From an uncultured Clostridia bacterium (GTDB lineage Bacteria > Bacillota > Clostridia > TANB77 > CAG-508), in NCBI GenBank assembly GCA_944387525.1, contig CALXFF010000011.1, positions 1 through 47,187 on the forward strand: a DNA stretch of 47,187 nucleotides, read 5' to 3'. Position numbers and translations under genes: made by a program. Positions 26,456-34,529 of this stretch are shown piece by piece; position 1 is the stretch's first letter, and each line of letters starts with the position of its first letter. Under the pieces are notes generated by a model. The model had not been told where the DNA came from and made no database searches. It saw only the letters and a list, made by a program, of their open reading frames with translations.

Positions 26456-27055
26456 ATGAATAATTATATAACCAATCATGAATATGGATATAAATTAGGA
26501 TTATTCGCAAAAGGAAAACGTTATAAAAAGATAAGACATAAAAAATATAAAAATAATTTATTTACACAAATTACTATAATCCTATTATTTTGCTTAGTAA
26601 CAGGAACAATTGCATATATGATAAAACAAAGTAGCATAACTAATGAATTCATAATGGGTGAAGTAAAAACACAAATAATAGAGAATTTTGATAGTAATAA
26701 TAAAACAAAAAAAGATGTTAATATCAAAAATATTGGAAATGTACCTGCATATATTAGAGCAACAATAGTTATATCATGGAAAGATAATGAAGGAAAAGTT
26801 TTAGGAGAGATTCCAGAAGAAAACGTAGATTATTCAATAAAATTTTCTGAATCCTCTAATTGGATAAAAGAAGAAGATGGTTACTATTATTATAAAAAAC
26901 AAATAGAACCAAATGAAAGCACTGAAATATTAATAGAAGAATGTAAGCAATTAAAAGAATATGACAATAAAATTCTAGAAGTAACTATAGCAAATCAAGC
27001 AATTCAAGCACAACCAACAAAGGCCATGAATGAAGCATGGGAGAAAGGAATATAA
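26456..27055 (+). CDS. third TasA-like subunit, with a long cytoplasmic-type N-terminus
   Basis: The hydrophobic segment LFTQITIILLFCLVTGTIAYMI is preceded by about 35 basic residues, longer than usual. After it comes SSITNEFIMGEVKTQI, the SipW-dependent post-cleavage pattern, then DVNIKNIGNVPAYIRATIVISW, a strand pattern typical of camelysin/TasA-like proteins, and ILEVTIANQAIQAQP near the end. ATG 26456 is 12 bases after GGAGGTG; an in-frame GTG at 26441 lies inside that site. It follows the giant gene by 24 bases and is probably a partner or connector of it. Confidence 0.75.
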   Translation: MNNYITNHEYGYKLGLFAKGKRYKKIRHKKYKNNLFTQITIILLFCLVTGTIAYMIKQSSITNEFIMGEVKTQIIENFDSNNKTKKDVNIKNIGNVPAYIRATIVISWKDNEGKVLGEIPEENVDYSIKFSESSNWIKEEDGYYYYKKQIEPNESTEILIEECKQLKEYDNKILEVTIANQAIQAQPTKAMNEAWEKGI

Positions 27056-27059
27056 ATAG

Positions 27060-27686
27060 ATGAAAAAAATAAAGATATCAATTATTTTATTAAGTATTAT
27101 AATATTTATTTTCTCTATAATAAAAATAAGTCAAGCATATACCACAATTCCAACAATATGTTTTGATGGAAATAAAAAAGAAATTTCATTTATTAATGAT
27201 AGTAATGGAGATTTATTTAATAATTTAAAAGATATCATGCCAGGAGATATAAGAGAACAAGAAATTTTATTGAAATTAGAAAATATGAATAATGAAATAA
27301 AGATATTTTTAAAGATAGAAGAAGATGAACTACCAAAAGGTGTAAATATTGAGACTTTCTTAGAAAATCAAAAATTAGAAAAAAAGGAAGATTATATAAT
27401 TTTAGGAACTTTTAATAAAAATCAAGAAATAAAATTAAAAGTTAAACTAGAAGTAGCTAAAGAGGTGGGAAATGAAGTTCAAGATTTAGAACGTAATATA
27501 AAATGGGATATACTTATACAAGAAAATCCAGAAGAAAACAATACAAATGGAGAAATGGATAAAAATGATTTAACACAAGTACCATATACCTATGATAATA
27601 GCAGAATCGAAATCTATATTATATTATGTTTGATATCTTTAATTGGAATTATAATAACAAGTTTTAAATTGAAAGAAAGAAAATAA
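27060..27686 (+). CDS. surface protein with C-terminal membrane anchor and possible degenerate sorting signal
   Basis: 208 residues. Signal peptide (about 1-26, ending ISQAYT) of the ordinary type, followed by FINDSNGDLFNNLKDIMPGDIREQEILLKLEN, a pattern seen in anchor proteins of Clostridial TasA-like operons. The C-terminus reads QVPYTYDNSR, a hydrophobic helix (IEIYIILCLISLIGIIITSF) and a basic tail KLKERK. This layout is that of an LPxTG sorting signal, but the motif is VPYTY: Pro and Thr are kept and the Gly is replaced by Tyr. Either a sortase accepts the variant or the protein simply stays in the membrane as the fibre base. Last gene of the operon; pyrB follows under its own promoter. 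Confidence 0.7.
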   Translation: MKKIKISIILLSIIIFIFSIIKISQAYTTIPTICFDGNKKEISFINDSNGDLFNNLKDIMPGDIREQEILLKLENMNNEIKIFLKIEEDELPKGVNIETFLENQKLEKKEDYIILGTFNKNQEIKLKVKLEVAKEVGNEVQDLERNIKWDILIQENPEENNTNGEMDKNDLTQVPYTYDNSRIEIYIILCLISLIGIIITSFKLKERK

Positions 27687-27695
27687 AAAATCGAC

Positions 27696-27724
27696 TTGAC
27701 AACTATTCTACTTTTTTGATAAAA
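27696..27724 (+). promoter_or_regulatory. predicted promoter of pyrBI
   Basis: TTGACA (27696-27701), 17-base spacer, ATAAAA (27719-27724), or GATAAA with a 16-base spacer. It starts 9 bases after the upstream stop codon. Confidence 0.6.
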
Positions 27725-27761
27725 CATATAAAGAAAATCAAAAAAGAAAGAGGGTTGAAAA

Positions 27762-28676
27762 ATGAAGCATTTAATTGATATTAAAAACCTAACAGTAGAA
27801 GAAATTAACGAATTAATCGAAGTAGCTAATGACATTATCCAAAACAAAGAGAAATATTCTCACAAATGTGATGGAAAGAAATTAGCTACTTTATTTTTTG
27901 AGCCAAGCACAAGAACAAGACTAAGTTTTGAAGCAGCAATGATGGAACTAGGAGGAAACGTAATAGGATTTTCATCAGCAGACACAAGTTCAGCATCAAA
28001 AGGAGAAACAGTATCAGATACAATTAGAGTAATAGGATGTTATGCAGACATAATAGCAATGAGGCATCCAAAAGAAGGAGCACCATTAGTAGCATCATTA
28101 AAATCAACAGTACCAGTAATAAATGCAGGAGATGGAGGTCATAACCATCCAACACAAACATTAACAGATTTATTAACAATACAAAGAGAAAAAGGAAGAT
28201 TAGAAAATTTAACAATTGGGCTATGTGGAGATTTGAAATTTGGAAGAACAGTCCATTCACTAATTACAGCTATGTCTAGATACAAAAATATAGAATTTAT
28301 TTTAATATCACCAGATGAGTTAAAAATTCCAGAATATATAAAAAGAGATATACTAGAAAAAAATAATATTAAATGGACAGAAACAAATGATATTGAAGAA
28401 TACATGGATAAGCTAGATATTTTATACATGACAAGAGTTCAAAAAGAGAGATTTTTCAATGAAGAAGATTATATAAGGCTAAAAGACTATTATATATTAA
28501 ACAAAGAAAAACTACGAAAAGCTAAAAAAGATTTATGCATTATGCACCCATTACCAAGAGTAAATGAAATTTCAGTTGATGTAGATGATGACCCAAGAGC
28601 TGCGTATTTTAGACAAGTTGAAAATGGAAAGCATATTAGGATGGCATTGATTTTGAAATTGTTAGGAATAAAATAA
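27762..28676 (+). CDS. pyrB: aspartate carbamoyltransferase catalytic chain
   Basis: Condenses carbamoyl phosphate and aspartate to carbamoyl aspartate, the committed step of pyrimidine synthesis. Signatures: [16 protein letters not shown] (carbamoyl-phosphate loop), [10 protein letters not shown], and [10 protein letters not shown] near the C-terminus. 304 residues is the normal length. AAAGAGGGTTGAAAA precedes the ATG. It is followed after 25 bases by pyrI, so the enzyme is probably the allosteric two-subunit type. The other pyr genes are not in the window. Confidence 0.97.
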   Translation: MKHLIDIKNLTVEEINELIEVANDIIQNKEKYSHKCDGKKLATLFFEPSTRTRLSFEAAMMELGGNVIGFSSADTSSASKGETVSDTIRVIGCYADIIAMRHPKEGAPLVASLKSTVPVINAGDGGHNHPTQTLTDLLTIQREKGRLENLTIGLCGDLKFGRTVHSLITAMSRYKNIEFILISPDELKIPEYIKRDILEKNNIKWTETNDIEEYMDKLDILYMTRVQKERFFNEEDYIRLKDYYILNKEKLRKAKKDLCIMHPLPRVNEISVDVDDDPRAAYFRQVENGKHIRMALILKLLGIK

Positions 28677-28701
28677 ATATTGAGTGAAAGGAATAAAAAA
28701 G

Positions 28702-29118
28702 ATGAATATTGATAGTATAAAAAATGGAATTGTAATAGACCATATACAAGCTAAAAAAGGAATGGAAATTTATGAATTATTAAATCTAAACGAATTAGAT
28801 TGTTCAGTTGCAGTTATAACAAATGCAAAAAGCAAAAAAATGGGAAGGAAAGATATCATAAAAATAGATAAAGATTTTGAAGTAAATATAGATATGATAG
28901 GATTTTTAGATCCAAATATAACAATAAATATTGTAAAAGATGACAAAATAGTCAATAAATTTCATGCTGAATTACCAGAAAAAATTGTTAATATTGCTAA
29001 ATGTCAAAATCCAAGATGTATTACTTCTGAAGAAAGAGAATTAGATCAAGTATTTATCTTGACAGATAAGGAGAATCAGACTTATCGTTGTAAGTATTGT
29101 GAAATGAGTTTGAAATAA
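28702..29118 (+). CDS. pyrI: aspartate carbamoyltransferase regulatory chain
   Basis: Binds nucleotide effectors (CTP, ATP) and zinc and holds the PyrB trimers together. The N-terminal allosteric domain contains NGIVIDHIQAKKGMEIYELL. The C-terminal zinc domain has the four-cysteine pattern CQNPRC and CKYC. ATG 28702 is chosen, 9 bases after GAAAGGAA; an in-frame GTG at 28684 precedes that site. About 138 residues. Followed by a terminator. Confidence 0.95.
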   Translation: MNIDSIKNGIVIDHIQAKKGMEIYELLNLNELDCSVAVITNAKSKKMGRKDIIKIDKDFEVNIDMIGFLDPNITINIVKDDKIVNKFHAELPEKIVNIAKCQNPRCITSEERELDQVFILTDKENQTYRCKYCEMSLK

Positions 29119-29130
29119 AAGAATAAAAAT

Positions 29131-29179
29131 AAAATCCCTTAATATTATATAGTAGATACTTTAATATTAGGGGACTTTT
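29131..29179 (+). terminator. terminator after pyrI
   Basis: AAAATCCCTTAATATT (from 29131) pairs with AATATTAGGGGACTTTT (29163-29179), imperfect GC-rich base, followed by T. The sequence TTAGGGGAC recalls the REP repeats but the rest does not fit them. Confidence 0.65.
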
Positions 29180-29243
29180 TACCTTAGATTTTTTTCAAAA
29201 ATACTATACAAATTAAGGATTTAGTTATATAATGTAGAAAACT

Positions 29244-29270
29244 TTGACTAATTAAAAAATTAGATATAAA
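29244..29270 (+). promoter_or_regulatory. possible promoter of the murE gene
   Basis: TTGACT (29244-29249), short 15-base spacer, TATAAA (29265-29270), 34 bases before the murE start. The short spacer makes it a weak prediction. Confidence 0.35.
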
Positions 29271-29303
29271 AAAGGTATTTTTAAAGAAAGGATTGTGAAA
29301 AAT

Positions 29304-30794
29304 ATGAAGTTAAAAGAACTACTAGTTGGTTTAGAAGGACTAAAAGCAAAAGGATCATTAGATGTGGATATAAAAGGAATAGAAAGCAATTCAAAAAATA
29401 TAAAAGAAGGATATCTATTCGTTGCAATAAAAGGATTTTCCACAGATGGACACCAATATGTGGAAAATGCAATACAAAATGGTGCAGTAGCAATAATTAT
29501 TGAAGAAGGTTGTGACCTTAAAAGTTTAAAAGTACCTGAAGGAATTACAATTGTAATGTCACCTAATACAAGAAGAGCATTAGCAATAACTTCTAGTAAT
29601 TTCTATGGAAATCCAACTAAAAAATTCAAACTAATAGGAGTAACAGGAACAAAAGGTAAAACTACAACAACATTTATGATTAAAGAAATTCTAGAAAAAG
29701 CAGGAAAGAAAGTAGGACTAATTGGGACAATAGCTACATATATAAATGGCAAAAAAATTAAAGATAGTGACCGTACAACACCAGAAAGTTTAGAGTTACA
29801 ACAAATCTTTAGTCAAATGGTAGAAGAAAAAGTAGAAGTTGTTGTAATGGAAGTTTCTTCTCAAAGTTTAAAATTACATAGAGTAGATGGATGCAAATTT
29901 GATATTGTATTATTTACTAATTTTTCAGAAGATCATATCAGCAAAAACGAACATCCAGATATGGAAGATTATTTCCAATCAAAATTGAAATTATTCCAAA
30001 TGTGTAGAGTAGGAATAGTAAATACAGATGACTTGCATGGAGCAAAGATTCCAGGATTATTCCCAGATAGTGATATTACTACATATGGAATTGATAATTA
30101 TGCAAAAGTATTAGCAAAAGACATTACTATAACTAATTCATATGTTGATTTTAAAGTTAAAATAACTGATAGAAATGAAAGAGTAAAAACAGGAATTCCA
30201 GGAAGATTTAGTGTATATAATTCTCTTGCTGCAATTTGTGTTGCACAAAAATTTGGAATTTCACCTGAAGTTATAAAAGAAGCATTATTAGAAGTAAGAG
30301 TTCCAGGAAGGTCTGAACTAGTTGATAACAAATTAGAAATTCCAATAATGATAGATTATGCACATTCACCAGAAAGTTTGCAAAATATATTACAAGCAGT
30401 AAAAAGCTACACAAGAGGAAAAGTTATATCAGTATTTGGATGTGGTGGAGATAGAGATAGTGGAAAAAGACCTATAATGGGAGAAATATCAGGAAGAATA
30501 GCAGATTTTACATTTATAACATCAGATAATCCAAGAACAGAAGATCCACAAAAAATAGTTGATCAAATAGAAGAAGGAATGAAAAAGACAAAAGGGAAAT
30601 ATAAAGTTGTAGTAGATAGAACACAAGCTATAAAAGAAGCTATCAAAATGGCTACAAAAAGAGATATTGTGGTATTGGCAGGAAAAGGTCATGAACCATA
30701 TCAAGAAATTAATGGAGTTAAACATCCTTTTGATGAAAGAATTATAGTTAGAGATTTAATCGATGAAATAGAAAAGGAAAAATCTAAGAAATAA
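29304..30794 (+). CDS. murE: UDP-MurNAc-tripeptide synthetase MurE (meso-diaminopimelate type)
   Basis: Cytoplasmic ATP-dependent ligase that adds the third residue of the peptidoglycan stem peptide. ATP loop GVTGTKGKTTTT; Mur-ligase middle-domain motif NFSEDHI; C-terminal DNPR at about residues 408-411 (TSDNPRTEDP), the signature for meso-diaminopimelate rather than lysine. 496 residues. ATG 29304 is 11 bases after AAAGGA; an in-frame GTG at 29295 is too close to it. Followed after 42 bases by mraY, without murF in between as in most dcw clusters. Confidence 0.96.
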   Translation: MKLKELLVGLEGLKAKGSLDVDIKGIESNSKNIKEGYLFVAIKGFSTDGHQYVENAIQNGAVAIIIEEGCDLKSLKVPEGITIVMSPNTRRALAITSSNFYGNPTKKFKLIGVTGTKGKTTTTFMIKEILEKAGKKVGLIGTIATYINGKKIKDSDRTTPESLELQQIFSQMVEEKVEVVVMEVSSQSLKLHRVDGCKFDIVLFTNFSEDHISKNEHPDMEDYFQSKLKLFQMCRVGIVNTDDLHGAKIPGLFPDSDITTYGIDNYAKVLAKDITITNSYVDFKVKITDRNERVKTGIPGRFSVYNSLAAICVAQKFGISPEVIKEALLEVRVPGRSELVDNKLEIPIMIDYAHSPESLQNILQAVKSYTRGKVISVFGCGGDRDSGKRPIMGEISGRIADFTFITSDNPRTEDPQKIVDQIEEGMKKTKGKYKVVVDRTQAIKEAIKMATKRDIVVLAGKGHEPYQEINGVKHPFDERIIVRDLIDEIEKEKSKK

Positions 30795-30836
30795 TAAAAT
30801 TAGGTATTAGCGAAATCAAGAGAAAGGTTTGATAAA

Positions 30837-31820
30837 ATGAAGGTAGAAACAAGCGTATTAATAATATCGTTTATCGTAGCAATTATTTTAGGTTTTATTA
30901 TCATACCAATACTAAAAAAATTAAAAGTAGGGCAAATAGAAAGAGACGATGGTCCGAAATCTCATCTGAAAAAGCAAGGAACACCAACAATGGGTGGAAT
31001 AATTATGATAGTAACTATGATTGTAGTTATTACAGGAATATATATATATTTAATTGCAACAGGACAAAATGAAGTTGCAAATAAGATGTTACCACTTCTA
31101 TTAGTAAGTATAGGAATGGGACTAATTGGATTTATAGATGATTTCAAAAAATTAGTGCTAAAAAATACAAAAGGTTTAAAGCCAAGTTATAAGATGTTAG
31201 GATTATTAATTATCTCAGTAGCATATGTTGTATACTTGGTTTATGGAATAAAAATAGGAACTGATACATATATTCCAATTATGAAACAATACATATCAAT
31301 GCCAGTATATTTATATATTCCATTTGCGATAATTGTTATTTTAGCAACAACAAATGCAATAAATTTAACAGATGGGATAGATGGATTATCTTCTAGTGTT
31401 TCAGCAATTATAATTACATGTTTAACAATTATAGGAATATTATTTGGAATAGAAGAGATTGGAATCTTTGGAAGTGTAGTAGTAGGCGCAGTATTAGGAT
31501 TTTTAATGTTTAACCTACATCCTGCTAAAGTATTTATGGGAGATACTGGATCACTATTATTAGGTGGAGTTATTTCAGCAATAGCTTTATATATGAAAAT
31601 GCCATTACTTTTAATTATTATTGCACTAGTACCAGTTTTAGAAACTTTGTCTGTTATTATACAGGTTGCATATTTTAAAAAGACTGGAAATAGAATATTC
31701 AAAATGGCACCTTTACATCATCATTTTGAGCTTTCTGGTTGGAAGGAGAGTAAGGTTGTAATTGTGTTTAGTGCAGTTACTTTGGTGCTTTGTATAATAG
31801 GATTAAATGTGATTGTATAG
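30837..31820 (+). CDS. mraY: phospho-N-acetylmuramoyl-pentapeptide transferase MraY
   Basis: Integral membrane enzyme that moves phospho-MurNAc-pentapeptide onto undecaprenyl phosphate, giving lipid I. About ten hydrophobic helices. Conserved loops: DDGPKSHLKKQGTPTMGG, GFIDDFKKL, NAINLTDGIDGL, FMGDTGSLLLGG and the histidine-rich MAPLHHHFEL near the C-terminus. 327 residues, normal. GAAAGG precedes ATG 30837. A long palindromic element starts immediately after the stop codon, where murD would be expected. Confidence 0.97.
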   Translation: MKVETSVLIISFIVAIILGFIIIPILKKLKVGQIERDDGPKSHLKKQGTPTMGGIIMIVTMIVVITGIYIYLIATGQNEVANKMLPLLLVSIGMGLIGFIDDFKKLVLKNTKGLKPSYKMLGLLIISVAYVVYLVYGIKIGTDTYIPIMKQYISMPVYLYIPFAIIVILATTNAINLTDGIDGLSSSVSAIIITCLTIIGILFGIEEIGIFGSVVVGAVLGFLMFNLHPAKVFMGDTGSLLLGGVISAIALYMKMPLLLIIIALVPVLETLSVIIQVAYFKKTGNRIFKMAPLHHHFELSGWKESKVVIVFSAVTLVLCIIGLNVIV

Positions 31821-31998
31821 CTAGAATATTATATTAAATAATTTTGCAGTACCGCGTAGCGACCAAACGAGCCTTGTTAAAGGCGAGTGCGATTGAAGCA
31901 ACCTTCTTTCTAGAAAACAGAAAATTTTAAATTTTCTGTTTATAATCATAGGTTGCGACAACAAGGTACAAAAAAATATTTAATATAATATTCTAGCA
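31821..31998. repeat. 178-bp long-inverted-repeat element between mraY and ftsW
   Basis: Terminal arms CTAGAATATTATATTAAATA (31821-31840) and the reverse complement of 31979-31998 are identical over about 20 bases and continue imperfectly to a GTACC/GGTAC pair. Inside lies a second perfect hairpin (AAACAGAAAATTT / AAATTTTCTGTTT around 31932) and a GC-richer segment (GCGTAGCGACC, GGCGAGTGCG). It starts at the base after the mraY stop. No reading frame. Similar in design to the palindrome at 2887, though the arms differ in sequence. The remaining gap to ftsW (31999-32087) is purine-rich and ends in a ribosome site. Confidence 0.7.
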
Positions 31999-32087
31999 TA
32001 TAAATATAAAAAGATATTAATGTTAAATAAAAACAATTAGAAAAAGTTGCGAAAGAAAAAAGAAAAAGAGGGAGAAAGGAAAGAGGT

Positions 32088-33345
32088 ATGGCAAAGAAGA
32101 AAAGAAAAGAAAGAAATTTTTCTAGCTTTTTAAATAACCCGATAGATTTTACATTGTTAATTACTATATTGTTATTACTATGTATAGGATTGATAATGGT
32201 ATTATCTGCAAGTTCACCATCAGCATTAGCTGAAAGTGGTAATAGTTATTCATATTTTTCAAAACAATTGATATTTGCAGTATTAGGAATAATTGCAATG
32301 CTAATGATATCAAAAATAGATTATAGATTTTATCAGAAATTCTATAAGCATGCTTGGTGGATTGCATTAATTTTACTAGCATTAGTTTTAGCAGTAGGTA
32401 AAGAAGTTAATGGTGCAAAAAGATGGATATATGTAACAGAAACTCTATCAATACAACCATCTGAAATAGTAAAAATCTTAATGATTATTTTCTATGCAGG
32501 AATATTAGTGAAAAATAGGGATGAGTTATCAAAATATAGTAAAGGATTTTTAAAACATATTTGCTTATTAGCACCTATTATAGGATTATTATTGCTAGAG
32601 CCACATTTTAGTGCGTCAATTGTAATAATTGGAATATGTAGTGTTATGATGATAATGGCTGGATGTAGATTTTGGCACTTCTTAGTAACAGGAGTAGTTG
32701 CGGGAATTCCAGCATTAGCTTTTTTGATTATAAAAGAACCATATCGTTTGCAGAGGGTTATAACATTTTTAGACCCTTGGCAAGATGCAACAGGAGATGG
32801 ATGGCAGGTAATACAAAGTTTATATGCAATTGGTTCAGGAGGGCTATTTGGTGCAGGATTAGGAGAGAGTAAGCAAAAATTTTTATACATACCAGAGCCA
32901 CATAATGATTTTATATTCTCAATATTAGGAGAAGAATTAGGATTTATAGGTTGTGCAGTTGTATTAATACTATTTGCAATATTCATTTGGAGAGGTGTAT
33001 TAATAGCAATGCGTGCACCAGATATGTTTGGAAGTTTAGTTGCAATAGGAATAACAGCTTTAGTTGCAATTCAAGTAATAATAAATGTAGCAGTTGTGAC
33101 ATCTTCTATGCCAGCAACAGGTATGCCACTACCATTCTTTAGCTACCGGTGGAACAGCATTATTTATATTACTGTGTGAAATGGGAATTTTACTGAATAT
33201 TTCGAGAGCGGGAGTAAAAGGACGGAACATAGAGAGGGGGATTAGGGGGACGGTCCTAAAAATCCCTAAAATTAGGGATTTAGGGACGGACCTTTACCTA
33301 AAATCTATAAGCTTAAGAAGTCCGTCCCCTGTTCCCTGTTTTTAG
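32088..33345 (+). CDS. FtsW/SpoVE-type SEDS glycosyltransferase, with an apparent frameshift
   Basis: Polytopic membrane peptidoglycan polymerase of the SEDS family that works with a class B PBP. Conserved stretches: NGAKRWIYV, IQPSEIVKI, LEPHFSASIVI, PYRLQRVITFLDPW, IPEPHNDFIFSILGEELGF, and SSMPATGMPLPFFSY. At about 33147 one extra C (AGCTACCGGTGG instead of AGCTACGGTGG) breaks the conserved SYGGT; as read the protein stops at 33179 (363 residues). Removing one base restores GGTALFILLCEMGILLNISRAG and runs to TAG 33343, giving about 418 residues. The last 40 or so residues of that frame are encoded by REP-like repeats. Since the rest is intact, a sequencing error or a very recent mutation is likely. 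FtsW versus SpoVE is undecided. Confidence 0.88.
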
Positions 33346-33371
33346 GGATTTTTACCCCGTCCCAAAATCCC
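33235..33371. repeat. REP-like repeat cluster (subfamily I) between ftsW and murG
   Basis: Unit A: AGGGGGATTAGGGGGACGG then TCCTAAAAATCCCT (33235-33267), with two extra G in the first run. Unit B: AGGGATTTAGGGACGGAC (33274-33291) facing GTCCGTCCCCTGTTCCCT (33320-33337). Unit C, inverted: AGGGATTTTTACCCCGTC...ATCCC (33344-33371). Five bases of the murG ribosome site context (GGAAGGAGG) follow directly. Confidence 0.8.
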
Positions 33372-33385
33372 GGAAGGAGGAAAAA

Positions 33386-34504
33386 ATGAGAGCAATTATT
33401 GCAGCAGCAGGAACGGCAGGACATATTAATCCAGGAATTGCAATAGCAAATGAGATAAAAAGACAAGAAAAAGATTCAAAAATAATTTTTATAGGAACAA
33501 CCAGAGGACTAGAAAATGACTTAGTTCCAAGAGCAGGTTATGAATTAAGAACAATTGAAGCATATGGATTAAGCAAAAAACTATCAATAGATAATCTAAA
33601 AAAGATGTATAAAACATTAAAAGGATTTGGAGAAGCAAAAAGAATAATAAAAGAATTTAAACCTGATGTAGTTATAGGAACAGGTGGATATATCTGTGGA
33701 GCAACGATTTCAGAAGCACACAAATTAGGAATACCAACAGTATTACATGAGAGCAATGCATTTCCAGGAAAAGCAATTAAAATTTTAGCTAAAAAAACTA
33801 ATACTATATTAGTTTCTTTTAAAGATGCAATTCCTAGAATAAAAAATGCAAAAAATATAGTTTTTACAGGAACACCTGTAAAAATCAAAAAAATTAATTA
33901 TACAGATGAAATGAAGAAAAATAAAATTAAAGAATTAGGACTAAAAGATGATAAGCCAATAGTATTAATTTTTGGTGGAAGTCAAGGTGCACAAAAAATT
34001 AATGAGTCAATTATTGAAATAATAGAAAAAAATATGAATAAAGATTATCAAGTCATATGGGCAACAGGTCCTAAGCAATATGATATTATAAAAGAAGAAT
34101 TAGACAATAAGAATAAAAACATAAATAGAATTGAAAATATGAAAATAGTTCCATACATATATAACATGGAAGAAATAATGAATTTGGTAGATTTAATAGT
34201 TGCAAGAAGTGGAGCAATGACAGTTACAGAGATATCTAATTTAGGAAAGCCGTCAATTTTAGTACCATTACCAAATGTTAGTCATGATCATCAATTATAT
34301 AATGCAAAAGCATTAGAAAGTATAGGAGCATCAAAAATTTTACTAAATAATGAACTAACAGGAAAACTATTAAATGAACAAATTGAAAAAATAGTATTAG
34401 ATAAAAAAGAAATGATAAATATGGGAGAAAAAGCCTTAAGTATGGCAACTTCAAATGTTGAACAAAAAATTTATGATGAAATAAAAAAAGTTTGTAAAAA
34501 ATAA
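33386..34504 (+). CDS. murG: lipid II synthase MurG
   Basis: Peripheral membrane glycosyltransferase that adds GlcNAc to lipid I to form lipid II. GT-B fold: N-terminal GTAGHINPGIAIANEI loop (the usual GGTGGH is here AAGTAGH), YICGATISEAHKLGIPTVLHESN, and the C-terminal donor-binding IFGGSQGAQKINE and VARSGAMTVTEI. 372 residues. GGAAGGAGG is 5 bases before the ATG, right at the end of a REP cluster. The sensor-kinase gene follows after 25 bases. Confidence 0.95.
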   Translation: MRAIIAAAGTAGHINPGIAIANEIKRQEKDSKIIFIGTTRGLENDLVPRAGYELRTIEAYGLSKKLSIDNLKKMYKTLKGFGEAKRIIKEFKPDVVIGTGGYICGATISEAHKLGIPTVLHESNAFPGKAIKILAKKTNTILVSFKDAIPRIKNAKNIVFTGTPVKIKKINYTDEMKKNKIKELGLKDDKPIVLIFGGSQGAQKINESIIEIIEKNMNKDYQVIWATGPKQYDIIKEELDNKNKNINRIENMKIVPYIYNMEEIMNLVDLIVARSGAMTVTEISNLGKPSILVPLPNVSHDHQLYNAKALESIGASKILLNNELTGKLLNEQIEKIVLDKKEMINMGEKALSMATSNVEQKIYDEIKKVCKK

Positions 34505-34529
34505 AACTTTAAAAAAGGAAGTAAAAAAT

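Noticed and set aside
29131-29179. Possible further REP copy after pyrI (TTAGGGGAC and AATCCCT-like arms)
   Set aside because: The loop and the inner GGAC-GTCC palindrome are missing; it is better explained as an ordinary terminator.
31241-31702. Open frames opposite mraY and other AT-rich membrane genes
   Set aside because: Codon bias of the sense genes produces open antisense frames throughout the window; none has start context or domains.
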